From: Trichormus_B sp936914905
Lineage (GTDB): Bacteria; Cyanobacteriota; Cyanobacteriia; Cyanobacteriales; Nostocaceae
Assembly (NCBI RefSeq): GCF_039871975.1
Contig: NZ_JBDPLL010000001.1
DNA: 64,000 nucleotides
Reading direction: 5' to 3' (one strand)
The translations under genes were made by a program, and so were the position numbers. This document shows positions 45,845 to 55,059 of the stretch, piece by piece. Every line of letters begins with the position of its first letter. Position 1 is the first letter of the stretch. The notes under the pieces were generated by a model. It had not been told where the DNA came from, searched no databases, and was given only the letters and a program-made list of their open reading frames with translations.

Positions 45845-46262
45845 ATGAAGAAACCAATTATTTGGGTACATGGAGATTCTTAGAGTCCTAATAACCCCAC
45901 ATTTAAAAGATACCCTAATGTCCCAGCACCTTAGATTTCGGATGATGCTTTAATTGAGTAATGGCAACTCAGTTTAAAACACCTAACTTTTATTTATGAA
46001 TGTTAACTATAATTACCTGTAGAAATTCGTCCGGGAAATGTGGCACAAGAAATTATTAAGTTTGCTCAAAAAAATGATGCTAATTCAGTTGTCACTATTA
46101 ATAGTCCCAGTTCCTGGTTTGAGGAGATTTGTGGTCAAATTGAAAAATATTTAGAATTAGAAGTGTTTGAAGTATAACCATTTTCGATTATGATGGATTT
46201 ATTGATTTAAAGCGGTTTGCACACTATTGGAGAGTGGCTAAAACATATGTTTTTGAATATAA
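45845..46262 (+). pseudogene. conserved cyanobacterial hypothetical (photolyase-like fold suspected), decayed
   Basis: ATG at 45845 starts MKKPIIWVHGDS, stop, SPNNPTFKRYPNVPAP, then DALIE and LKHLTFIYEC, then another frame PVEIRPGNVAQEIIKFAQKN, SVVTINSPSSWFEEICGQIE and KYLELEVFEV. The pattern (WVHGDCLSP, DDALIEEW, a Rossmann-like order) resembles small photolyase-like proteins of cyanobacteria; I am not certain. Several stops and a frameshift are present. Confidence 0.55.
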
Positions 46263-46346
46263 TTTCAACAGCAGATTGCCTTCGTCCAAGAAAATTGATC
46301 TAAATAGTTGCAAAATAAATACAGTTCGTCATGAACACTAATAAGA

Positions 46347-47741
46347 ATGCCAAATACACTTGCTGACGTACAAAATTTACTATCTGAGCTAGTCACCTGC
46401 TATAGCTCCCGCGTGGATTATTTGATGATTCGCTTAGAAGAGGCAGAAGGAACAGATATCTTCTTGCGTGGTGACAAGGTAGAAACTCTCAGCAAAGGTA
46501 TCTCTATTGGTGGCCATGTTCGTGCTTGTTATAAAGGAGGCTGGGGCTTAAGTAGTTTCAACCAGTTAGCTACTATCAGAGAACGGATAGAAGAAGCGAT
46601 CGCAGCGGCTAGAATAGTGGGAGATGAAGAAACTATACTCGCACCCATTGACACAATCAAAGCCATCTCTGAGTTACCTTTGACAGGTATTGACCCGCGT
46701 CGAGTTTCCCTAAAACAAAAAAAAGAATTGTGCGATCACTATACCGAATTATTAAAAAGTGTTGACCACCGCATCACCACCACCTCTGTCCGCTATGGTG
46801 ACAGCGCCCAGAAAGTGATTATTGCTACCTCTGAGGGAACTCTCATTGAACAATCTTGGGTAGATATGGAAATGCGCTTTGCAGCCACAGCAAGAAACAG
46901 TGACACCGTACAAACTGGTAGAGAAACCATCGGTTCTCGCAAAGCCTACGAAGATTTAGTAAATTTAGATGCTCAAGTTAAAAGTTCCGCAGAAAGAGCA
47001 GTTACAGCTTTATCCTTACCCCCAGTTAAAGGCAAAACTTATACAGTAGTAATTGATCCCATATTGAGTGGTTTATTTGTCCATGAAGCTTTTGGGCATC
47101 TTTCCGAAGCAGATATGGCTTATGAAAACCCCGATTTACTCGAAGTTATGACCCTCGGCCGTCGCTTTGGCTCCGAAGAACTGCAAATTTTTGATGGTGC
47201 AGCCCCACAAGGTCATCGCGGTAGTTACTTTTACGACGATGAAGGCACACCAGCGACAACTACGCAATTAATTAAAGATGGTGTTTTAGCCGGGCGTTTG
47301 CATTCTCGTGAAACTGCGGGCAAATTAGAAGAAGCACCCACAGGTAATGCTCGTTGTCTCGATTATCACTTTTCTCCCATTGTGCGAATGACAAACACCT
47401 GGATTGAGAGAGGTAATACACCAGTGGTAGACTTATTTACTGATATTAAAGAAGGGGTTTATGCTCGTAACTGGTTAGGTGGAATGACAAATGGGGAAAT
47501 GTTCACCTTTAGCGCCGGTGAAGCCTGGATGATTAGAAATGGCAAAATAGCTGAACCTGTGAAAGATGTCACCCTTTCCGGTAATGTTTTCCAAACCCTT
47601 GCAGACATAGAAGCGATAGGTGATGATTTTTACTGGGATGAATCAGGTGGATGCGGTAAAGGTGGACAAAATGGTTTACCTGTCGGTTGTGGTGGGCCAA
47701 GTTTGCGAATCAGAGATATAGTTGTGGGGGGAGAAAGTTAA
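46347..47741 (+). CDS. tldD: TldD-family metalloprotease
   Basis: A 464-residue member of the TldD/PmbA family, zinc peptidases that, as TldD-TldE pairs, process modified peptides and degrade unfolded proteins. The metal-binding motif HEAFGH is at about residues 248-253, and the C-terminal Gly-rich GGCGKGGQNGLPVGCGGPSL is typical of TldD. No TldE partner gene is adjacent. Cytoplasmic, intact. The upstream gene is decayed, so its promoter should lie within 46263-46346. Confidence 0.92.
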   Translation: MPNTLADVQNLLSELVTCYSSRVDYLMIRLEEAEGTDIFLRGDKVETLSKGISIGGHVRACYKGGWGLSSFNQLATIRERIEEAIAAARIVGDEETILAPIDTIKAISELPLTGIDPRRVSLKQKKELCDHYTELLKSVDHRITTTSVRYGDSAQKVIIATSEGTLIEQSWVDMEMRFAATARNSDTVQTGRETIGSRKAYEDLVNLDAQVKSSAERAVTALSLPPVKGKTYTVVIDPILSGLFVHEAFGHLSEADMAYENPDLLEVMTLGRRFGSEELQIFDGAAPQGHRGSYFYDDEGTPATTTQLIKDGVLAGRLHSRETAGKLEEAPTGNARCLDYHFSPIVRMTNTWIERGNTPVVDLFTDIKEGVYARNWLGGMTNGEMFTFSAGEAWMIRNGKIAEPVKDVTLSGNVFQTLADIEAIGDDFYWDESGGCGKGGQNGLPVGCGGPSLRIRDIVVGGES

Positions 47742-47880
47742 ATCATTAATGAAATTAAGGCTCTTCATTACTTGTTATGCTAAATTATTGGCTACACTTA
47801 TAAAACAGTATTTAGAAATGTGTGAGAAAATAGATAAAAGCATTGTAGGGGTTGACATATAGAGAATATGTATTATTAAA

Positions 47881-48273
47881 TAGGGCTTGCTGAATAAACG
47901 AAAAACCTAGATAAATCAAGACATTCGGGGGAATAAAAAGTGAATAAGGTACAAGTAAAAGAGTTAAAATAGGTAAAAACCCTATTCAATCAAGCAAGAA
48001 AGCAAACAAAAAAACTATAGATATTTTATATAACTCCCTGGAAGTAAAAAAGATAAATAAACCGAGAACCTACAAGAATATAGCGAGAAAGAATTATACT
48101 GGTTTTTTGTGTTTTTTTATGGCGATTTTTCAAAACAACATCCTTTTTTACTTCTTCTTTTAATAAAATTGATACTTTGGCCAATTTAAGACAACAAAAA
48201 CCTATCTTTACCCCTCCCTGACTACTTAGTCATTTCTTCTCTTGCCTTTTAATGACTTTTTCAGCAAGTCCTA
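47881..48273. mobile_element. internally deleted insertion sequence (MITE-like, about 393 bp)
   Basis: The ends TAGGGCTTGCTGAATAAA and TTTTTCAGCAAGTCCTA are imperfect inverted repeats. Just inside the left end a transposase N-terminus is readable in part (VKTLFNQARKQTKKLIDILY, then KKINKPRTYKNIARKNY), but the catalytic part is missing. It looks like an IS of the IS4/IS5/IS1182 kind reduced to ends plus an N-terminal stub; the family is not certain. Confidence 0.65.
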
Positions 48274-48277
48274 AGTA

Positions 48278-48452
48278 GTAAAGATGCAGATGAAAATGCC
48301 ATACCCCGTTATTTAATTCCTGCTACCTATAGTCCACTTAAGAGTAAATTTCTGGACAAAGACCCCTATGATACGACTTTAGAAAAAGTGGTCAAAATGC
48401 CGTACCTTATCCTAATTCTGGATTTCCAGAAATTCGTAAAGAATTAAAGTAG
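48278..48452 (+). pseudogene. unidentified gene 3' remnant
   Basis: A coding-like piece (DADENAIPRYLIPATYSPLK, FLDKDPYDTTLEKVV, then PYPNPGFPEIRKELK in another frame) ends at TAG 48450. The NPGF-x-IRKEL end recalls the C-terminus of sugar-type solute-binding proteins, but this is weak. Its upstream part was removed where the deleted IS sits. Confidence 0.35.
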
Positions 48453-48586
48453 TTAATTATTCTAGAGTGACAACCAGAACCAGAAATCACAAATAAATTG
48501 GCTTGAATACACAGTTAATTAATAATACTTTTGACTCCTGTACGGGTTAAGCATTCGGTAGATTAATTATCAGTTTTTGCCAAAGG

Positions 48587-49192
48587 CTATTTTCGGAATG
48601 CTTCGCCCGTACTTTTCATCACTAAATCTACCTGTTGTAAAAGTGATTCTAAACTGGAGGAATTATCTAAAATAACATCAGCACGTGCAACTTTTTCTGA
48701 GATTGGTAACTGACTATTAATTCTAGCTACTGCTTGTTCACTGCTTAAATTATTTCGCTGAATTAATCTCTCTTGTTGCTGTTCTGCTGAACACGATACA
48801 ACCCAAATTTCACTAACTAGATTTTCTAAATCAGCTTCAAATAACAGAGGAATAACTAAAACTAGTATGGGTGCAGATGATTTAGTAATTTCTTGGTAAA
48901 AATCATTCCTGATATAAGGATGAATAACATTTTCTACCCAATTACGTTCTTCTGGTTGATTAAAAATAATGTCTCCCAACTTAGCACGATTTAAGTTACC
49001 ATCTGGAAGTAAAATCTCTTTGTTGTAACGTTGGGCAATTTGTGCCAGAACAGATGAACCAGAAGATACTGCATTTCTAGCATAAATATCTGCATCTAAA
49101 ATTGGTAAATTATAAGCAGTAGCTAAATAATCAGCCACTGTAGTTTTACCTGTAGCGATACCACCAGTTAAACCGATTAAACGTTTGGTCAT
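48587..49192 (-). CDS. coaE: dephospho-CoA kinase
   Basis: A 201-residue P-loop kinase that adds the 3' phosphate to dephospho-CoA, the last step of coenzyme A synthesis. Walker A is LTGGIATGKTTVADYLA at the N-terminus; LDADIYARNAV and VVSCSAEQQQERLIQRN are typical of the family. It is the third gene in the order cobA, hemD, coaE on the minus strand. Frame intact. Confidence 0.95.
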   Translation of the reverse strand: MTKRLIGLTGGIATGKTTVADYLATAYNLPILDADIYARNAVSSGSSVLAQIAQRYNKEILLPDGNLNRAKLGDIIFNQPEERNWVENVIHPYIRNDFYQEITKSSAPILVLVIPLLFEADLENLVSEIWVVSCSAEQQQERLIQRNNLSSEQAVARINSQLPISEKVARADVILDNSSSLESLLQQVDLVMKSTGEAFRK

Positions 49193-49270
49193 TAGTCATG
49201 GGTCATTGGAAAATATTGGAAATAGGGAATAGGTAAAGTATTTTTTACCTCATCTGCCTCATCTCCCCAG

Positions 49271-50098
49271 TCACCCTTGCGCCCATTGAATAATTGCTTT
49301 AGTTAATCCATCTACAGTGTATTCTTCTGCTTCTATATCAACACGACCAAATAAATCATGGCAAGTTTCAGAAGTTTGGGGACCAATGGAAGCAATGCAA
49401 GTTCTACTTAAGTATTGTGTGATTCCTTCTGGGAATTTAGCTGCTGTTAATAGACAGAAAAATTGTACTGTTTTAGAACTAGCAAAGGTGATTAAATCTA
49501 AAGTTCCATTTCGCAAAACTACTTCTACTGCTGGGGGAATACTTTGAGGACAGCAAGATTCATAAGCAGGGACTTCTATAACTTCTGCACCTTTAGCGGT
49601 TAATTCTTTGACTAAAATTTGTCTTCCTCCGCTTTCAACTCTGGGAAATAAAATCTTTTTACCTGCTAGGTTTTCGGGAAAGTTGATGACTAAAGAGTCA
49701 GCGATAAAGTGGGGAGGGATAAAATCTGGCTGGATATTTTGTCTTTTAAGACTTTGGGCTGTTTTTTCACCAACAAGAGCAATTTTTAGCTTGTTTAAGG
49801 CGCTTTTATCTTTATCTTTGGTTTGGAGTCTCTTAAAAAAGTATTCTACGCCATTGCTGGAAGTAAGAATTAACCAGTGGAAGGTTGATAACTTAGATAT
49901 TGCTTGATCTAAAGGTTTCCAACTGGAAGGGGGTCTAATTTCTAAAGCAGGCATTTCAATTACTGTAGCACCTGCAGCGACAAGGCGCTCGCTAAATTGG
50001 CTGGACTGTCCGATTGAACGGGTCACTAAGATGGTTTTACCTGCAAGGGTAGTGGTGGAAGGATGGGGTGATGGGGTAATAGAATGATGGCTATGCAC
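49271..50098 (-). CDS. hemD: uroporphyrinogen-III synthase
   Basis: HemD closes hydroxymethylbilane into uroporphyrinogen III, the common precursor of haem, chlorophyll, sirohaem and cobalamin. Recognisable parts are LAGKTILVTRSIGQSSQFSE, WLILTSSNGVEYFFKRL and DLITFASSKTVQFF. An ATG-started frame reaches 50188, but its first codons lie inside MITE C (50128-50257), so I place the start at GTG 50098. No clear Shine-Dalgarno sequence is seen. Together with cobA upstream it forms a tetrapyrrole cluster now split by the MITE. Confidence 0.88.
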   Translation of the reverse strand: MHSHHSITPSPHPSTTTLAGKTILVTRSIGQSSQFSERLVAAGATVIEMPALEIRPPSSWKPLDQAISKLSTFHWLILTSSNGVEYFFKRLQTKDKDKSALNKLKIALVGEKTAQSLKRQNIQPDFIPPHFIADSLVINFPENLAGKKILFPRVESGGRQILVKELTAKGAEVIEVPAYESCCPQSIPPAVEVVLRNGTLDLITFASSKTVQFFCLLTAAKFPEGITQYLSRTCIASIGPQTSETCHDLFGRVDIEAEEYTVDGLTKAIIQWAQG

Positions 50099-50127
50099 GA
50101 TTTTATAGTTGTAAGATGAGTAAATAA

Positions 50128-50257
50128 TAAGTAGGTGAGCGGAAAAATTGATAACTATGTCATGGCGAATGTAGCAAAGGGGAATCAAGCAATCCCAGGG
50201 GTTTCAATTAATTTACATTTCGTTACATAGTTATGTTTATTTGTGTCTACCTACTTA
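50128..50257 (+). mobile_element. MITE family C, copy 1
   Basis: A 130-bp element with ends TAAGTAGGT and ACCTACTTA, and inner inverted blocks ATAACTATGT and ACATAGTTAT. About 90% identical by eye to 52568-52697. It lies between cobA and hemD and supplies spurious upstream codons to hemD. Confidence 0.9.
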
Positions 50258-50362
50258 GGTTATATTCAATAGTCTATATTTTTTCATTTTATGTACCAAT
50301 CCTAACTCATTCGCTAACGATAATATCACCGACTTCTTCTGGGAGTTTAGGTATCTGAGATA

Positions 50363-51076
50363 CTATAGAAATTGCCGTAATCCTACAACTTGACCAATGA
50401 CGATTACTGCAGGGGAGAGAGATAGACCCGCAGTTTTTTCCAAAATATTACCGAGTTCGCCTGTCCAAACTTCTTTACTAGGAGTTCCTGCCCAACGAAT
50501 AATGGCTATGGGTTTGGAGTGCGATTCCCCATATTTTAGAAGTTGATGGACTATTTCCGCTAGATTTTTCGCGCCCATCAAAATTACTAAGGTTTCTAAT
50601 TTTGATAGTGCTTCCCAGTCCAAAAGATCTGGTTCATGTGCTGTCAGCACAGCAAAACAGCGACTAAGAACGGGGTCTGTCAGGGGTATTCCTGCTAGTA
50701 AAGGTGCTGCTAAAGCTGAAGAAATTCCCGATATAACTTCAAAATCGCAACCAGCAGCTTTGAGGGATTCAATTTCAGAAATAGAGCGACCAAAAATAAA
50801 CGGATCACCTGATTTAAGTCTAACAACTTGTTTCCCTTCTAGGCAATGCTTCACCAATAAATTGTTAATTTTAGCTTGGGAAGTGCTGGGTTTACCTCCA
50901 CGTTTACCAACATCTAATTTCAAACAATCAGGAGGTACACAATTTAACAATTCGGCATCTACTAAAGCATCATAAACTAATACCTGAGCAGATGCTAAGA
51001 CACGATAGGCTTGGACAGTCAAATATGCTACGTCTCCAGGACCTGCACCGACGAGGTAAACTTTATTGTTAGTCAT
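50363..51076 (-). CDS. cobA: uroporphyrinogen-III C-methyltransferase (SUMT)
   Basis: A 237-residue SAM-dependent enzyme that methylates uroporphyrinogen III at C-2 and C-7 to give precorrin-2, the branch to sirohaem and cobalamin. The glycine-rich VYLVGAGPGDVAYLT start, RLKSGDPFIFGR and VISGISSALAAPLLAGIPLT are diagnostic. It precedes hemD on the same strand, as in many cyanobacteria and Gram-positives. Intact. Confidence 0.95.
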   Translation of the reverse strand: MTNNKVYLVGAGPGDVAYLTVQAYRVLASAQVLVYDALVDAELLNCVPPDCLKLDVGKRGGKPSTSQAKINNLLVKHCLEGKQVVRLKSGDPFIFGRSISEIESLKAAGCDFEVISGISSALAAPLLAGIPLTDPVLSRCFAVLTAHEPDLLDWEALSKLETLVILMGAKNLAEIVHQLLKYGESHSKPIAIIRWAGTPSKEVWTGELGNILEKTAGLSLSPAVIVIGQVVGLRQFL

Positions 51077-51109
51077 TAGTAGTTAGTCATTAGTAAAAAC
51101 TATTCCCTG

Positions 51110-51593
51110 TCACCTGTAACTTTTTACCTGCTATATCTTGGAGAATTTTATCTATGGTTTCTTTTTTCTGAAGCTTGGCGTTGTTTTTGGAACACGAATA
51201 AATATTTGGATTTTCTGGATTTTTGGAGGTTATTTACTGCTTCTTGCTGATTGTTTTGCAGCAGTAAAATATTTGCCAATCGTAGGTAAGCATCGGGGTC
51301 TTTAGGACTACGACTAATTACTTCACTAAATAGTTCTTTTGCTTCTTCAGTTGTAGATGGTTTAAAATATCGCCTAATAACAAACGCACTATATCATTAG
51401 TAGAGTTAATCGCAATTCCTTGGCGGAAAGATGCTTCTGCTCCATTATAATCTTTTACTTGATACAGCTTAATGCCTTTTTGGAATAGATTTGAATTAGT
51501 TAATGTTTTCTAAGCAAAATCAATGATAAATCCAATACTGATAGTTGCTATAGAGATAGCAACATTCTTACCAATGGGTGCATTATCTAACAT
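51110..51593 (-). pseudogene. short TPR-repeat protein, decayed
   Basis: From ATG at 51593 the minus strand reads MLDNAPIGKNVAISIATISIGFIID (a membrane helix), stop, LFQKGIKLYQVKDYNGAEASF, RQGIAINSTNDIVRLLLGD, then after a frame change EAKELFSEVISRSPKDPDAYL, RLANILLLQNNQQEAVNNLQK. These are tetratricopeptide-like repeats behind an N-terminal membrane anchor. A stop and a frameshift inactivate it. It sits directly behind the phytyltransferase gene (5 bp away on the same strand). Confidence 0.7.
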
Positions 51594-51597
51594 GATT

Positions 51598-52539
51598 TTA
51601 GGCTAAAATACAGGCAATAGGGAAAATTAAGTATTCGATAAAAAAGAGTTTCCAGATAAATTGATAAAACTGAGAAATTGCATTTTTGTCTTCTAAGTCT
51701 ACCCTTCTACTGTGTCTCCACATCATAATCAGGACTATTATATGGCTGATAAACAAAAATATAGGGTTAACTTCAGCTATGCGTAACATACCAACAAAAA
51801 TCATGCCGACATAGGAAACTGTTAATACCCAAAGGGTAAGATTAAATACGGCTGGTTGACCCAGTTGGAGAGTAAAAGTAGTAATATTGTAAAGTTTATC
51901 ACCTTCCATATCGGGGATATCTTTAAAGATGGCGATCGCAAATGTAAACATCAAGATAAATACTGTCAAAACCCAAACTGCCGCAGGAATACCTTGGCTT
52001 CTTTGAAATAACCAATTAAAATGTAGAAACAACCCTAGATTAACAATACTTCCCCGCACAGAAAAAATACACAATGCTGCCCAAAAGGGAAACTGTTTTA
52101 ACCTAATAGGTGGTAAAGAATAAGCAGTACCAATTGCTAAACTTATTGCCACCATTCCCAATAAAAAGGGACTATTTAGCCATGCTAAAACCAAAGCTAA
52201 AACTCCTGTAACAATGACAATTAAGTTCCCTTGTTCCCTGGTAAATTCCCCGGAAGCTATCGGTAGATGAGGTTTATTAATTTTGTCAATTTCCACATCT
52301 TCCAGTTGATTTAAACCAACAATATAAATATTGCCAGATATACAAGCAGCCCAAGTTCCGAAGATTTGCCAAATATGAATATTAGAAAAACTTGTAGAAG
52401 TGACACCAAGGGTTAGCAAATATAAACCCAATACACTTAAACTTGTGCCAATAATCGTGTGCGGTCGAGAAAATTTCCAAAAGGCATAAAGCCGACTTGC
52501 TGGAAAGATAGGCGAATTTTTTTGATAAAATTGATTCAT
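51598..52539 (-). CDS. homogentisate phytyltransferase (UbiA family)
   Basis: A 313-residue polytopic prenyltransferase with eight or nine helices. It condenses homogentisate with phytyl diphosphate, the committed step of tocopherol (vitamin E) synthesis, in the membrane. The first Asp-rich motif NQLEDVEIDKINKPHLP and the second, DIPDMEGD, bind the diphosphate through Mg2+. The adjacent tocopherol methyltransferase gene supports the call over other UbiA members. Frame intact. Confidence 0.9.
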   Translation of the reverse strand: MNQFYQKNSPIFPASRLYAFWKFSRPHTIIGTSLSVLGLYLLTLGVTSTSFSNIHIWQIFGTWAACISGNIYIVGLNQLEDVEIDKINKPHLPIASGEFTREQGNLIVIVTGVLALVLAWLNSPFLLGMVAISLAIGTAYSLPPIRLKQFPFWAALCIFSVRGSIVNLGLFLHFNWLFQRSQGIPAAVWVLTVFILMFTFAIAIFKDIPDMEGDKLYNITTFTLQLGQPAVFNLTLWVLTVSYVGMIFVGMLRIAEVNPIFLFISHIIVLIMMWRHSRRVDLEDKNAISQFYQFIWKLFFIEYLIFPIACILA

Positions 52540-52567
52540 TTTTTACTGCTGACTACTGACTGCTAAA

Positions 52568-52697
52568 TAAGTAGGTCGGTGGAAAAATTGATAACTATGT
52601 CATGGCGAATGCAGCAAATGGGAATCAAGCAGTCCCAAGGGTTTCAATTAACTTACATTTTGTTACATAGTTATGTGTCTTTGTGTATACCTACTTA
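52568..52697 (+). mobile_element. MITE family C, copy 2
   Basis: A 130-bp copy with ends TAAGTAGGT and ACCTACTTA, same orientation as 50128-50257. Its right end directly touches the stop codon (CTA on the plus strand, 52698-52700) of the tocopherol methyltransferase gene. It separates the two vitamin E genes. Confidence 0.9.
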
Positions 52698-53540
52698 CTA
52701 TTTATTTCCACACACCAAACCAAACCGAATTAACCCGCGTTCATAACCCCGACGCATCAACCCCAAAGAAAGCGCACCTTGAATTATACTCCAACCAGAA
52801 AACAGTAACCCGAAAAATGCCTGGGGGGTAAAAGCTGAATCAATAACCACATTCCAAAAAGGAGCCACAGCAGTTGACCAATCAGCCGTGTGGATGTTTT
52901 TCAATGGTAATTGACGTGCGATCGCTTCATACTCTGCTAACGAAATCACATAAGGTAAACAATAGACCCGATAAATATCGTGCAAATGCTTTTTCTCATC
53001 AGGAGTTAGTAGTAACTCATGGGTAGGTCGATGACACCAAGTTACCATAATTAAAGTACCACCAGCCTTTAACACCCGGTAACACTCTTGCAGAAACTTC
53101 GTTTTATCTGGCATATGTTCACCACTTTCCAGTGACCATACCAAGTCAAAAGAATTATCAGCAAAAGGCATTTCTTGAGCATTAGCCACCAGAAACTGAC
53201 TTCTTGCACCTAAATTAGCCTCTAAAGCTCTTTGGGTAGCTCTAGCAGCTTGTACAGGACTCAGTGTAATACCCGTTGACTTGGCATTAAATTTGTCAGC
53301 TAAGTATAAAGAACTGCCACCAATCCCACAACCGACATCAAGTATATTCTCTGCATTCTTCACACCTGAGTAATTCAGCACTTCTTCAATTAAATCAATT
53401 TGCGCTTGACGACGGTCTTTTTGCTGCTTACCATCTGCACCATAATAGCCGTGGTGCATGTGTTCTCCCCATATTTGTTCCCACAGACCAGAGGAGGCAT
53501 CGTAAAATTGTCGAATTTGCTGATAAAGTGTTGTACTCAT
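52698..53540 (-). CDS. gamma-tocopherol methyltransferase-like SAM methyltransferase
   Basis: A 280-residue class I methyltransferase. The start (QIRQFYDASSGLWEQIWGEH, MHHGYY) and SAM site ILDVGCGIGGSSLYLA fit the tocopherol/MPBQ/sarcosine methyltransferase group; VWSLESGEHMPDKTKFLQEC is typical of gamma-tocopherol methyltransferases. With the phytyltransferase gene just downstream it forms a vitamin E locus. The C-terminal 30 residues are hydrophobic or amphipathic and may bind membrane. Whether it methylates gamma-tocopherol or a quinol precursor is inferred from context. Confidence 0.87.
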   Translation of the reverse strand: MSTTLYQQIRQFYDASSGLWEQIWGEHMHHGYYGADGKQQKDRRQAQIDLIEEVLNYSGVKNAENILDVGCGIGGSSLYLADKFNAKSTGITLSPVQAARATQRALEANLGARSQFLVANAQEMPFADNSFDLVWSLESGEHMPDKTKFLQECYRVLKAGGTLIMVTWCHRPTHELLLTPDEKKHLHDIYRVYCLPYVISLAEYEAIARQLPLKNIHTADWSTAVAPFWNVVIDSAFTPQAFFGLLFSGWSIIQGALSLGLMRRGYERGLIRFGLVCGNK

Positions 53541-53656
53541 GAATCCACCAGATAAAGAACAAGCGGAATTTTAAAAAACATATAGTTAGGTTACCATCTG
53601 TGTATTTAATTTAGATAAGGCGATTTTGCCTCCAGAAGAAGATTTTTAAATTACTT

Positions 53657-54991
53657 ATGACTGTTGCTCGCACAATCTGCTTGGGATTTCTGGCTGTCAT
53701 CTTGGTAGGAACTATCCTGTTAATAATGCCTTTCTCAACTAGCAGTGGTATGTGGAATAACCCAATTGTAGCACTTTTTACCTCAACTTCCGCAGTTTGT
53801 GTTACAGGGTTATCTGTAGTTGATCCTGGTATCTTTTTCTCCTTTTGGGGTCAATTGTTTATCACACTATTGGCTCAAATTGGTGGTTTGGGATATATGA
53901 CAACTACCACATTTTTGATTTTGTTAATTGGGCGCAGATTTGATCTGCGACAAAAAGTAGCAATTCAACAAGCTTTAGACCGTCCAGGAATCAGTGGTAG
54001 CACGCAAATTATAAGTTCGATTATTGCTACCACCATGATTTTTGAAATCACAGGAATATTGTTATTATTACCAGCTTTTGTTCCTGATTATGGTTGGAAT
54101 CAAGGACTGTGGTTAGCAATATTTCATAGCATCAATGCTTGGAACAATGCTGGTTTTAGTTTGTTTAAAGATAATTTAATAGGCTATCAGAGTTCTGGTT
54201 TAGTAGTTTTCACTATCACAGGCTTGATTATTTTTGGAGGAATTGGTTATCAGGTAATTTTAGATATATATCTTTGGATGCGAGATAAATTTTTAAAAAA
54301 GCCCAATGCTATCGTATTTTCTCTTGATTTTAAAGTAGCAACCAGTACAACTATCTTGCTTTTAATGTTGGGAACAATCGCCTTTTTCTGTATAGAAATC
54401 AGAAATCCTAAAACATTAGGTGATTTGAGTTTTACAAACCAATTATTATCAGCTTGGTTTCAATCAGTTACTCCTAGAACTGCTGGATTTAATACAATTG
54501 ATATTGGGCAAATGACGGATGCTGGTTTATTTATTACGATTGCAATGATGTTTATTGGTGCAAGCCCTGGTGGTACAGGAGGAGGTATAAAAACGACAAC
54601 CTTGAGAGTTCTTACCAGTTGTACAAAAGCTATCCTCCAAGGAAAAGAGGAAGTTTTATTGTATGATCGGAAGATAGCAATATCATTGGTATTAAAAGCT
54701 ATAGGAGTAGTCTTTGGTTCTCTAGCTACTGTGATAGGTGCGACAATTTTAATTAGTATCACAGACCCTAAATTAGAGTTTATTCAAATTCTTTTTGAAG
54801 TGGTATCAGCATTCAGTACAGTGGGTTTGTCTACAGGTATAACTGGTGGTGTTTCCACAACAGCAAAAATAATTTTGATTGTCACAATGTATATTGGCAG
54901 AGTCGGTGTTTTATTATTGATGTCAGCGATCTTAGGTGATCCTCGTCCCAGCAGAATTCACTATCCTGAAGAAAATTTGCTTGTTGGTTAA
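53657..54991 (+). CDS. ktrB: KtrB/TrkH-type potassium uptake channel subunit
   Basis: A 444-residue membrane protein with four M1-P-M2 units. The four selectivity loops are visible: TSTSAVCVTGLS, SINAWNNAGFS, SVTPRTAGFNT and VSAFSTVGLSTG, each with the conserved Gly. It pairs with the KtrA-type RCK protein encoded just downstream for Na+-dependent K+ uptake, important in osmotic stress. The gap to ktrA is only 68 bp, so one operon is likely. Confidence 0.93.
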   Translation: MTVARTICLGFLAVILVGTILLIMPFSTSSGMWNNPIVALFTSTSAVCVTGLSVVDPGIFFSFWGQLFITLLAQIGGLGYMTTTTFLILLIGRRFDLRQKVAIQQALDRPGISGSTQIISSIIATTMIFEITGILLLLPAFVPDYGWNQGLWLAIFHSINAWNNAGFSLFKDNLIGYQSSGLVVFTITGLIIFGGIGYQVILDIYLWMRDKFLKKPNAIVFSLDFKVATSTTILLLMLGTIAFFCIEIRNPKTLGDLSFTNQLLSAWFQSVTPRTAGFNTIDIGQMTDAGLFITIAMMFIGASPGGTGGGIKTTTLRVLTSCTKAILQGKEEVLLYDRKIAISLVLKAIGVVFGSLATVIGATILISITDPKLEFIQILFEVVSAFSTVGLSTGITGGVSTTAKIILIVTMYIGRVGVLLLMSAILGDPRPSRIHYPEENLLVG

Positions 54992-55059
54992 TTGGTAATT
55001 GGTAATTGGGAAAAACTTTTACCTCTTACCTTTCCTTTTCCCTATTCCCTGACAAAATT

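Noticed and set aside
50099..50188. ATG-started N-terminal extension of HemD
   Set aside because: The first part is encoded inside MITE C, and the family homology starts only around LAGKTILVTRS.
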